Shown here: positions 1-10,400 of the stretch, one piece after another | Numbering within the stretch: position 1 is the first letter of the stretch | How the letters are laid out: the number at the start of each line of letters is the position of its first letter | Origin: Chitinophagaceae bacterium | GTDB taxonomy: Bacteria; Bacteroidota; Bacteroidia; Chitinophagales; Chitinophagaceae | DNA length: 60,132 bases | Reading direction: 5' to 3' | Assembly: GCA_947454155.1 (NCBI GenBank) | Contig: CANGIT010000017.1 | Location: forward strand, 1-60,132 | Position numbers and translations under genes: made by a program | The notes under the pieces: generated by a model | Seen by the model: the letters and a program-made list of their open reading frames with translations, nothing else | Databases searched by the model: none | What the model was told of the DNA's origin: nothing

Positions 1-750
1 TAAATGATGATGTTGTTGAATAGTTGATTACGATGTTGGCCGTAACAACTGAATCACAACCATTAACCGTTTGGTAAGTGTGATTGTAGTTTCCAGAAGT
101 TGTAACTACTTGAGACCATGGTAAAGTCAGTGTGTTACATGCAGTATCATTGAATGATGATGTTGTTGAATAGTTAATTACGATGTTAGCCGTAACAACT
201 GAATCACAACCATTCACTGTTTGATAAGTATGGTTGTAGCTACCTGAAGTTGTAACTGTTTGTCCCCATGGTAAAGTCAAGGTGTTACAAGCAGTATCAT
301 TGAATGATGATGTTGTTGAATAGTTGACTACGATTTCAGCCGTAACAACTGAATCACAACCATTCACCGTTTGATAAGTATGATTATAATTTCCAGATGT
401 TGTAACTGTTTGTCCCCATGGCAAAGTCAATGTGTTACAAGCAGTATCATTGAATGATGATGTTGTTGAATTATTGATTACGATGTTAGCAGTAACAACA
501 GAATCACAACCGTTCACCGTTTGGTAAGTGTGGTTGTAGCTTCCAGATGTTGTAACAGTTTGTCCCCATGGCAAAGTCAAAGTGTTACAAGCAGTATCGT
601 TGAATGATGATGTTGTTGAATAGTTGATTATGATGTTAGCAGTAACAACAGAATCACAACCATTCACTGTTTGATAAGTATGATTATAATTTCCAGATGT
701 TGTAACTGTTTGTCCCCATGGCAATGTCAATGTGTTACAAGCAGTATCGT
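1..750 (-). repeat. In-frame 150-bp tandem repeat array (50 aa per unit), left edge
   Basis: The motif ccatgg recurs with exact 150-bp spacing (its atg at 118, 268, 418, 568 and 718), giving five in-frame 50-residue units built around 'ACNTLTLPW', 'HTYQTVNGCDS' and 'IVINYSTTS'. Four units carry WGQTVTTSGN; the unit nearest the edge carries WSQVVTTSGN, the form that dominates the array at the right edge of the window. The array continues past position 1. Confidence 0.95.
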
Positions 751-3379
751 TGAATGATGATCTTGTTGAATAGTTGATTACGATGTTTGCTGTAACAACT
801 GAATCACAACCACTAGCATTGGTGAATGTATGTGTTGGTGTAGCCGAACTATTGTATGTAGTTCCATACCAAGTAAAGTTGTTACATGCAGCGACTGAAG
901 TATCTCCAGTGTTCGCATAACCTACCGTTAAATGCAAAGTCACAACCGAATCGCAACCATTTACATTAGAAAATGTATGTGTTGGTGTAGCCGAACTGTT
1001 GTACGTTGTTCCATACCAACTAAAGCTGTTACATGCAAAGGCTGTAGTATCGCCAGTTGAAGTTGAGATATTTTGTGTTATTGAAACACTTGCTGTTGAT
1101 GTACAACCATTCGCCCCTGTTGCCGTAACTGTATAATTACCAGGTGCAGTGATGCTCGCAGTAGCTGATGAACCTGAGCTGTTATCCCATGAGTAAGATA
1201 CGCCTCCGGTAGCTGTTACACTGATTGAATTTCTTGAACAATTCAATAATGTAGAACCAGTATTATTAGTAATGCCTGCAGTAGGAATTGTAACATCTCT
1301 TGTTACTGTAATGCTTGATGTTGCAGTACAACCATTCGATCCAGTTACAGTAACGGTGTATGTACCCGCTGCAGTAATGCTAGCATTTGCAGAAGAGCCT
1401 AAGCTATTGCTCCATGAGTAAGTTGCTCCTCCTGTTGCTGTTAAACTGATAGCAGTTGTAGCACATGTTAACACTGTTGATCCTGTATTGTTGGTGATAC
1501 CTGCAGTTGGTGCAATAGCATCTCTTGTTACCGTGATGCTTGATGTTGCTTGACAACCATTCGCACCCGTTACCGTAGCAGTGTATGTTCCGGCCGCAGT
1601 GATGCTCGCATTTGCAGAAGTTCCTAAACTATTACTCCATGAATAACTTGAACCTCCTGTTGCCGTTACACTGATAGATGTTCTTGTACATGTCAAAACA
1701 GTTGAACCAGTATTATTGGTGATTCCTGCAGTTGGAGTACCATTAACCGTAGCCGTTACAGAAGTTCTTGATGCTGACACACAACCTGTAACCGTATCTC
1801 TTGCTTCTGCATAATAAGTAGTAGTGGCAGAAAGCGTTGGTGTAGTGTAAGTACCGATACCTGTAGCTAAAGCCGTTCCTCCGCTTGCATCGGCATACCA
1901 ATCAATTTTTGCGCCAGCACTTGCAGTAGCTGAAACCGTTGTAGAACCGCCACCACAAACAATGGCACCAGATGTTGAAGACGCAACAGTTGGTGTTGAA
2001 CTTTTTGTCACTGTTACCGGATATTGTGCCGCATTCAAACCATAACCGTCAACATAATTCATTTGATTACCTCCAGTATTAAGACTAGTGAAATTATTCA
2101 ACGTACCGTTATAACGATTGGGTGAAATATCATATAAAGTTGTAAGACCCCCATTATTACCAAACCAAATGCCCTGATTAAAGTTATAATATGCAGCTAA
2201 ATTGGCTTCTCTACCATTTGCATTCATGTTCATATTAGCCAAAATTTCTGCCTGCGTTTTTACTTTGCTCCAAATCCTAACTTCATCAAGTGTTCCGCTA
2301 TAATTTCCATATGCCCAGTTGGCTGGAGCACTTAGCGAAGTACCCAAACGCATAGCGGTCTGTCCATTTCTAGAGGCCGTTCCTCCAGTTGCACTAGCCT
2401 CAAGCACACCATTTACATAAAGCTTCATAGCCCCTGTGGTTGAATCCCAGGTAGCAGCAACATGTTTCCAACCTACGCCACTCCCATTCATCAAAGAAGT
2501 TGTTGTAATACTAATATCAGGATTACCCAACCCGAATTTCACATATTTATTAAACATGGTAACCCCAAAATCATTGTTACTTGCGGATGTCGACGCATCT
2601 ACCAGACCTTCTCCACTTCTCCAATTTGAATTTCCTGCACTAGAAGTATAATTTGATTTCATCCAAAATTCAATCGTAAAACTTCCCGTAACAGGCTTGG
2701 TTGTTTGAACATAAGCGATACCTGGACCAAAGTTTAATGCCATAGACTGAGCCGTAACTCCGTTAGATTGACACCCTGTTACCGTATCTCTTGCTACAGC
2801 ATAATAAGTTGTTGTGGCAGAAATATTAGGCGTGGTATATGAATTAGATGATGACAACAATGGCGTGGTGGCTGTTGTGCTTGCATACCAATCTATCACT
2901 GAACCAGTGGATGGCGTCGCATTTATAGTAGCCGACCCTGTTGAAAGACATGATGTGATAGATGCAGGAGTTGTTGATACAACCGAAGGCAAATTATTTA
3001 CAGTTGTTGCTATAGAATTTGAAGTCGCTGTGGTACTGGTAACCTGAGCTGCACTTAAACTAGTGGTCATTACAACCGTAATAGCATCATTATTAACAAT
3101 GTTATTTAATGTCAATGTCGCACCAGTACCCGAATTAACACCGTTCTTTCTCCATTGATAAGTGGGTGTGGCGCCTCCATTTGTTGGTGTTGCTGTAAAA
3201 GTTACGGCTGTTCCTCTACAAAGCGAATTATTGGTGGCGTTGGATGAAATACTAACACTTGGTGTTACCTGAGCCTGACAGAATGAAGCTGAGATCATTA
3301 CTATAAGCAACGTTACCATCAACCGAAAAACCGAAAATGTATTTTTAGAACCTGTAGGAAGTTGAACTCTTTTATTCAT
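1..3379 (-). CDS. Giant repeat-rich secreted protein, N-terminal part (runs off left edge)
   Basis: An open frame runs from an ATG at 3379 to the window edge without a stop (1,126 codons visible). Residues 1-36 look like a signal peptide (basic start, hydrophobic core, ending in CQAQ). After it come an Ig-like domain (about 37-110), an Ig_7/CHU_C-associated type domain with the 'DWYA' signature, a LamG/concanavalin-type domain (about 212-447), another Ig_7 unit, three SprB/PKD-like repeats (about 547-764), two 'NGCDS' repeats and five copies of an exact 50-residue repeat. Such architecture is typical of T9SS-exported surface adhesins of Bacteroidota, but the C-terminal sorting tail lies outside the window. 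Modules closely match those in the protein at the right edge. It is divergent from the Crp-like regulator. Function as an adhesin is inferred. Confidence 0.88.
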   Translation of the reverse strand, partial: MNKRVQLPTGSKNTFSVFRLMVTLLIVMISASFCQAQVTPSVSISSNATNNSLCRGTAVTFTATPTNGGATPTYQWRKNGVNSGTGATLTLNNIVNNDAITVVMTTSLSAAQVTSTTATSNSIATTVNNLPSVVSTTPASITSCLSTGSATINATPSTGSVIDWYASTTATTPLLSSSNSYTTPNISATTTYYAVARDTVTGCQSNGVTAQSMALNFGPGIAYVQTTKPVTGSFTIEFWMKSNYTSSAGNSNWRSGEGLVDASTSASNNDFGVTMFNKYVKFGLGNPDISITTTSLMNGSGVGWKHVAATWDSTTGAMKLYVNGVLEASATGGTASRNGQTAMRLGTSLSAPANWAYGNYSGTLDEVRIWSKVKTQAEILANMNMNANGREANLAAYYNFNQGIWFGNNGGLTTLYDISPNRYNGTLNNFTSLNTGGNQMNYVDGYGLNAAQYPVTVTKSSTPTVASSTSGAIVCGGGSTTVSATASAGAKIDWYADASGGTALATGIGTYTTPTLSATTTYYAEARDTVTGCVSASRTSVTATVNGTPTAGITNNTGSTVLTCTRTSISVTATGGSSYSWSNSLGTSANASITAAGTYTATVTGANGCQATSSITVTRDAIAPTAGITNNTGSTVLTCATTAISLTATGGATYSWSNSLGSSANASITAAGTYTVTVTGSNGCTATSSITVTRDVTIPTAGITNNTGSTLLNCSRNSISVTATGGVSYSWDNSSGSSATASITAPGNYTVTATGANGCTSTASVSITQNISTSTGDTTAFACNSFSWYGTTYNSSATPTHTFSNVNGCDSVVTLHLTVGYANTGDTSVAACNNFTWYGTTYNSSATPTHTFTNASGCDSVVTANIVINYSTRSSFNDTACNTLTLPWGQTVTTSGNYNHTYQTVNGCDSVVTANIIINYSTTSSFNDTACNTLTLPWGQTVTTSGSYNHTYQTVNGCDSVVTANIVINNSTTSSFNDTACNTLTLPWGQTVTTSGNYNHTYQTVNGCDSVVTAEIVVNYSTTSSFNDTACNTLTLPWGQTVTTSGSYNHTYQTVNGCDSVVTANIVINYSTTSSFNDTACNTLTLPWSQVVTTSGNYNHTYQTVNGCDSVVTANIVINYSTTSSF

Positions 3380-3425
3380 AAATGTAATTTTGAAACCGAG
3401 ATGCCTCTCAGCCGCTTTGAGTGCA

Positions 3426-3433
3426 CGAAAGTA
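3426..3433 (-). promoter_or_regulatory. Possible -7 promoter element of the left giant gene
   Basis: The minus strand reads TACTTTCG, one mismatch from the Bacteroidota -7 consensus TAnnTTTG, about 47 nt upstream of the ATG. No clear -33 TTTG is seen at the expected spacing, so this is a weak call. Confidence 0.3.
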
Positions 3434-3492
3434 ATTTTGCAAAAAAGGAAAAGGAAGCAGATGGAAGTAAAATGTGAATTATCTCCAAAATA

Positions 3493-3508
3493 CTTGAACT
3501 AGTTCAAG
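3493..3508. promoter_or_regulatory. 16-bp perfect palindrome in the divergent intergenic region
   Basis: CTTGAACTAGTTCAAG is a perfect inverted repeat, 51 bp before the Crp-like gene and 114 bp before the left giant gene. A two-fold symmetric site of this size between a regulator and a divergent target is a natural operator for a dimeric Crp/Fnr protein. Binding is inferred from position and symmetry only. Confidence 0.5.
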
Positions 3509-3559
3509 ATTTTGATTTGTGATTTTTTGGTTTGATTATTTAGTTACATTCACAGTCGC

Positions 3560-4150
3560 ATGAAAGCCAAAACCAGTAAAGAAAAAAAAATAGCGGAAGT
3601 TTTTTCGAGCTACCACTTAAGTCCAAACTCCATCAATAAATTATTGGAGATAGCAAAAGTGGTCTCTGTAAAAAACAGAACAAAACTGGTAGAAGTTGGA
3701 GAAATTAGTCAACACGTTTATTTTATAGTAGAGGGTGGATTTGTGGCAAGAAGTTTTTATTTTGATTCCCAAAAAAAATCTGCTACCAATTTCTTTATAA
3801 GTGACTATTTCCCTTTTATGGGATGTGTTGATAGCTTTTTAACCGGAGCTAAAACCAAAACAGAATTAATTGCCATTAAAAATTCTACCTTATTATCATT
3901 TTACAAACCGGAATTCGATAAGCTCTTATTTGAAAATCATGACATTTTAATTTTCTATACTCAAATGTTGTCCGAAATTCTAAGAAATGAATCTGAATTG
4001 AAAGTAGTGTTGATTGGATCTGCAAAAAAAGATATTTATGAGTATTTAATTGAGAAATGTAACCCAGTGATAAAAAGTGTTCCTGCCAAATATATTGCTG
4101 AGTTTATGGGCATTACAGCAGAATGGTATAGTAAAATGAAAAAGGATTGA
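3560..4150 (+). CDS. Crp/Fnr family transcriptional regulator
   Basis: The 196-aa protein has an N-terminal cyclic-nucleotide-binding-type beta-roll (about residues 20-125, including 'VYFIVEGGFVARSF') and a C-terminal helix-turn-helix (about 155-196, 'AKYIAEFMGITAEWYSKMKK'). The length and layout are usual for Bacteroidota Crp/Fnr-like regulators. I see no convincing cAMP-binding arginine/serine motif and no FeS cysteine cluster, so the ligand is unknown. It is transcribed away from the left giant gene, with a 16-bp palindrome between them. The most economical idea is that it controls that gene and/or itself. The ATG at 3560 is the first in frame. Confidence 0.85.
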   Translation: MKAKTSKEKKIAEVFSSYHLSPNSINKLLEIAKVVSVKNRTKLVEVGEISQHVYFIVEGGFVARSFYFDSQKKSATNFFISDYFPFMGCVDSFLTGAKTKTELIAIKNSTLLSFYKPEFDKLLFENHDILIFYTQMLSEILRNESELKVVLIGSAKKDIYEYLIEKCNPVIKSVPAKYIAEFMGITAEWYSKMKKD

Positions 4151-4337
4151 CGATGAATTGTTTGATTGATATTCTGCTTTATCATATTCCTGGCAACCAT
4201 TTTCCCGTATCGTTTTTTATTAAAAAGTTGAAAATAGCTTTGTAAGACAATTCCTCTATTGAGTAATGGCTATTGATTTGATTCTTTTAAAGAAAAATAA
4301 GTCAATCTCTACAATCTACTCCTCAAATAATGCGAAT

Positions 4338-4369
4338 AAAAAAAGCCTACTCCTATTTAGGAGCAGGCT
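4338..4369 (-). terminator. Rho-independent terminator of the intact giant gene
   Basis: On the minus strand, a hairpin with arms AGCCTACTCCT / AGGAGCAGGCT (one A.C mismatch) and a 4-nt loop is followed by seven U. It lies about 110 nt beyond the giant gene's stop codon. The U-tract exists only on this strand. Confidence 0.85.
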
Positions 4370-4397
4370 CGGAATATATTTGACAAATACAATGCAT

Positions 4398-4477
4398 TTA
4401 ATAGGTTCAAAAGGTTTCAAAAGTTGAATACATGACTCAACCTCTCAAACCTCTTGAACTTATTGAACCTTTTAAAC
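4398..4477. repeat. Degenerate 'GGTTCAATAAGTTCAA' intergenic repeat tract, copy 1
   Basis: Between the giant gene's stop codon and its terminator lies a run of 10-11-nt degenerate units related to AGGTTCAA / ATAAGTTCAA (plus strand: 'cttgaacttattgaacc'). The same tract recurs at 16929, 17699, 17846, 43535 and 45423. Nothing else is seen in 4151-4477. Confidence 0.7.
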
Positions 4478-7400
4478 TTAATATTTGACTACCCTCGCCG
4501 TCTTCACTTTTTCCCCTTCTCTCACTTCGATGAAATAAACACCTGATTTTAGTTCGTTACCAAAACTGATGGTCTCATCTGAACTGAAAGAAAGTGTCTT
4601 GATCAATCTACCCTGGGCATCCCGTACATTGGCTTTTACATGTTGAGAATATCTCGGCGATTTCACAAACAAGCTGAATGCACTTGTACTTGGATTCGGA
4701 TAAATCTGAACACTCATAGGCTCTTGCACTATGGGTGCAGGAATTACAGGTTCCGATCTTGACAATAAAGGCGTTGTTGCACAACCTGTGGTGACCAGTT
4801 TTAAAACTTTCTTAGCACCCAGACAACCATTGGCACTCACTCCTTGTACAACAATACTGTCGGATGCTCCAGCAGTACTATAAACGACTCTTATCTTCAG
4901 TCCATTACTACCACTGTCAATCAGTGCTCCGGTAGGAACCGTCCACAGATATGTGGCAGCATTGGTAGTGGCAGAAACCGTATATGTGGCACCGGTAGGT
5001 GTACCCACTATCGGACAAATACTTGTTGTTCCGGTAAGTGTACTTGGCGTAGAAGGTATGGCCTGTGCTGCATTTGACAGTTTCTGAGCCTTAGGTGTGG
5101 AGCTACCGCAACTGGAGGTGTACACCAAAATGATGCTGTCACCTATTGTGGCTGCTGCGTTGCTGCTGTATCTGATTCTGATGATTTTAGAAGTCAACGA
5201 GCCAGAATCCAGAACGGCGGTTGAACCAACACTACCCTTTGGCATTGTCCACAAATATCCTGTTGGCGCAGCTGATACTGATGAGGCGCTTGTCGCAGGA
5301 AATGCAGGAGCCGTATACCTGTAAACCCTCGCTCCACAAGCATCGCTTACCAATGAAATGGCAATGGAAGCGGGCGGCAATGGCGCTGTCAGGGCATTGT
5401 TGGTGAGTTTACTTGCGTTTACAGCACTGTTACCACAAACAGAAGTGTAGTAAAGTTTCACACTGTCGGCATTGGTAGCTCCTTCATTCATGGTATAAGT
5501 GACTGTAATCACCTGCGAGTTTACATTACCAGAATCAATCACCGCATTGGCACCCAGTGTTCCTACAAACGACCACACATAACCTGTAGCGGCATAAGTA
5601 GAAGTGGTAGCAGCAGGTAAAGCTGGTGCTGCATAACGATATTTCTTAGCGCCACAAGTGACAGTAGAAATAGATGTAATAGTGATACTGGTTGGTGCGG
5701 CAGGCAATGACATATTCACATTCGTCAGTTTCGCTGACTTATAGGCACTGAGTCCACAACCTGAAGTAAAGGCAACCTTCACACTATCTCCTGTTGCTGC
5801 AGTGGCCATACTACCAAATGTCACCGTTATCACCTGCGAATTGACAGTTCCAGAATCAATCACAGCCAAAGAACCTAATGTTCCGGTAAACATCCACTGA
5901 TATCCTTCAGCCACCCCCAAAGTAGTGGTTCCTGCTGTAAGTGCCGGGGCTGCATAGCGGTAACGTTTGGTGGTACATGGATCACCAATCTGTGTAATAG
6001 TGATGGCTGTTGGTACAGCAGGAGTACTTAATGCGGTATTGGTCAGCTTGCTTGCTTTGAACAAACTGTTTCCGCAATCGGAAGTGTAGCACAATTTCAC
6101 ACTATCGCCGATATTGGCCGCAGCATTATTGCTGAAGGTTACGGTTATCGTGCTTGAGTTCACTGTGCCAGAATCGATGGTCGCTCCTAACACTCCTATG
6201 ATCTGCCAGAAGTATCCTGTAGCCGCTACTGTAGTAGTGGTGGCAGCTGGTAAATTCGGAGCTGCATATCTGTACCGTTTTGCACCACAGATATTGGTTA
6301 CTATTGGAGTAATGGTGATAGTGGAAGGCGCTGTTGGAACCGTATATAATGTATTGCTCAGCTTAGCTGCACGTAAAGCCGTTGTGCTGCAAGGTGAGAA
6401 GGCACGCACACGTACACTGTCCGTAGTAAATGCAGCTTTTGTTGATGCATAACGTACAAGAATAATTCTTGAATTGTTGATATCTCCCGAGTCAACATAA
6501 ACTCCTGTGACGCCTCCAACAGATATAGGTAACGTCCATGCATAGCCGGAAGCATTCGTTACGGCAGCTGCCGTGTAACGATAGACCCTTGCTCCACACG
6601 TATTGTTTACCAACGTCTGTGTGATACTTGCAGGAGAAGATGTTGGTGACAATGTTGATATCGTAAGGTTGAGTGTTTCAATTGAATCGCAACCTGCAAC
6701 ATTTACACCTATCCAGTCGATGGTAGTGGATGAAGTGAAACGTAAACCATGCCAAATGTATGAATTACAAGCATTCACATTGATGATACGGGTAGTTGGC
6801 ACACAATCGTTGGTTAATGTAAGATCCAATGTAACAACCGAATCACAGCCGGCAGCATTGGTGCCTGTCCAGCTAGCTGTATGATTGGACGCTGTGTACA
6901 CTACTCCATGCCAGGTATACGAAGTACCGGTAGCATCAATAGTTTCCGTCACATAACTGACCTCTTTAACTGTGAGGTTCAAAATAGCCATAGAATCACA
7001 TCCATATACATTATTGAAGCTGGCAGTATATGTTCCTGATGCAGTCAATGTCAATCCATTCCAAGTAAATGGTAAACGATTGGAACATATTGACATGTTG
7101 GTATTGCTGGTGGAAACAGGTTTCACATTCAGCACCAACGTTGCAGTAGAATCACAACCCGCTGCATTGGTCAACATTTTCACATAAGTTCCGGAAGTAT
7201 TGTAAGAAACGCCATTCCATATATAAGGCACTTCATTGGCACATATCGCAACAGACTGAGTACTGCTTGTTGGCAATTTCACGGAGAATACCAGTGTAGC
7301 TATAGAGTCACAGCCGGCCGCATTGACCAATTGCTTGGTATAAGTTCCGCTGCTGGTATAATTCACACCGTTCCAGCGATAGGGCAACTGATTGGAACAT

Positions 7401-10400
7401 ACAGACACATTGGTTGTACTTCTTGTAGTTTTGTTGATGGTCAAATATAAAGTCACTACTGAGTCGCAGCCTCCTCTGGAGGTTGTACCAACCCATTCAA
7501 TTTCTGTTGAACTGAAAAAACGCAGACCATGCCATAAATAAGAGTTACAAGCATTTACATACAAATCTGTTGAAACTGGCAGACAAGTGTAGGTCATTGT
7601 CAGATGAAGTGTTACCAAAGAATCGCAACCAACCGCATTGCTATATGTCCACGTCGGTGTATTTGTAGAAGCATAGTAAGTTACCCCATGCCACTCAAAT
7701 GAATCCACCGCATTTACAGTCTCAATAGTAGTGATCGGTGCGCTGATGGAAAGATTCAACACTGCGATGGAATCGCAACCATTGGCATTCGAAATGGTTT
7801 TGGTATAGGTGCCCGCAGCACTATAATACACATTGTTCCAACTGAATGGCAACTGATTGCTGCACACCGTAACATTGGATACACTTGATGGCGGCGCAGA
7901 TGCTGTTACTGTAAAGGCATTGCTTGTACCCGAGAACCTGCTGGCATTATATACTGAAACCGTATAAACACCGGAAGTGGTAACTGTGAGGTTTTGTGTA
8001 GTACCCACAATCGTTGCTCCCAATTTCCATTCGTATCTGGAAACAGGTTGTCCATCTATCATATTGCCTGTGCTTAAGGTTATACTTCCGCCCTGACATA
8101 AGTTGCCACTGGAAGTAATGACCGGCGTACCCAGGTTATCATCATTCTTGATGGTATCTCTGATCAGGTAATTGGAACTGATGGTGTAATCGCCGCCGGA
8201 TATCAACGACAACATGATGGTTTCATCGGATTCATTGTCAGCATCAGCAATAGGTTTGATAGTCAGTATCGCCGAATCCTGATAAGCAGGTATCGTAATA
8301 CTTCCTTCTGTTCCGTTATATACTGTGGCCAGCGATTGACCGCTGCTGTAAGAAACGGTATAGCCCGTATTGTATTGAGCGGATCCACCCACAATAAACC
8401 TAACCAAGGTTCTTGACGTGGTATTGGAAGTGGTATCAAATTTGAATTTAACCATCAGGGAATCGCCTGAGTTTTCATAAATGGAAGTCTTCAAAGGATT
8501 CACATTGCTGATGGATACGCGTTTCTTTTTCACATTGCTGGCTATTGGTGTGGCGTTTCCACCTACCAAAAACACAAGTGTATCGGATGCGGTTTGAATG
8601 TTACCATTCAAATCTTCGATGTTTTTAATCACTACGCGAAGTGAATCGCCATAATAATTGGCAAACAGATCTGTTGTAGGAACAATGTTCACTTTATTGC
8701 CATAGCCTGAAACCTGAACAGGAATTTCAGCAGGATTGTTTACTTTAGTCAGTTTTACTTTATTGTTATTAAGTCCGCTGGTCAAAATATTCTCATCGAA
8801 ACTGAATGAGATATCGTCACCAATAGAAAGTAATTGATCTGCAGGCTGAGGAGCACCAAATAGCTGAGGCCCTTTTCTGTCGATGATACCGGAATAACGT
8901 GTTGAGAATACGGTACCATTACCACATTGCAACATCAACCTGATTTCATAGCTGCCATCTTCCACATTGGTAATATCCCAGTTCCTGGTTTGTGAACCTG
9001 TAGTGGATATCGCACTTTGATTTAATACAAATCCCGACTGCCAATCTCCTCTTCCTGTATGCGCATATTGTAAAGTAACCGATTGAAGGTTGTTGATATT
9101 GTATCCATTAAAGCTAATCGGAATGATATTATTACCCGAAGTATTGGACAACCATCCATCGGTAGGCGATACCAATGTGATGTTGCTGCAAGGACTGGCA
9201 AAATAAGCCGACAACGTATTGTCTGAAACTTCTTCTTCATCATCACCGCAAGCATCTGTCATTACAAACCTAAGTCCCTCATAAGAATATACATTGCTGT
9301 ATGCATTTTTCCTCACGGTAACGGTAACAATCTGTGTACCTAAATAAGGAATGGTATAAGTGACGGGCGCATTCGATGGATTACCACCAATGGTTACAAT
9401 CGCTCCATTGGGGTTTGAAGATTGATCGAATTCAAGATTATAGGTTCTCGTCTCTCTGCTTTCACTAATGTTTCTTAATTTAAGTTGGTAGATGGCTTCA
9501 TTGGTTGCTGGAATATTGGTTTGCACTTTGTTGGGAGCACCATTCGCTTCTTCAGGTATATCCAATCTTCCTGCATCTCTGTTTTGAGCAATCTCCTCGG
9601 CAGGGCAGCTTGATGTACCTGCTACCATTTCGAACACCGGTGTTTTATAAACTGGATCTCTTTTGATGTCCACTGAAAAATAATCACCGGCATCATCATC
9701 ATCTAATGTATAGCCAATTGTCGTTTCGCTTGTACTTGTTGTACTCACAGAACCACCAATGCTCATCGTCATTGAAATTTCTTTAGAGCTTCCAACGCCA
9801 ACGCCTGCAACTTTAGCTTCTACTTCTGCTGCAACACTTGCTTCAATTTCTAACCCAAATTCAATCGTATTATTGGTTGAACTGGATTCTGTAACAGATT
9901 CAGTAATAGGTCCGGCATTGCCATCAAAAGACCGGTTTCTGACAAATGATGCACGGGCTTTATTGCGATGATTATAGTCCACCACCTGGTTCCACACATT
10001 TACCTGATTCAGGTATCTTCTTTGCTCAGGAACAGTAGGTGCATTATCTGCCATTGCCTGCAAAGTTGGAACAATTACATCCGTAATCTGTCCTTCCGAA
10101 TAAGTGTAAGTAGTAGCAAATCCATTGGGCGCTACCACAAAACGGGATTTATTAAACAATTCGCAAGCATGGCCCGATGTGTCATTAAACATCAATTCAT
10201 CTGCCACTGCATATTTCAAATTCAAAGCCGCGCCTACGTATACATCACCACCACCAGGTTCTGTTTCATAACTGGTAGTAGTTGAAGTGGAATAAATAGC
10301 TGTGTGTGAACCATTCACAGATGCTGTTGTGGTAAGTGTTCCTGTCAAGGTTGCTTCAATTTCTGTGATTGTTGCAAACCCTATCCCTGTTACGGCCTCC

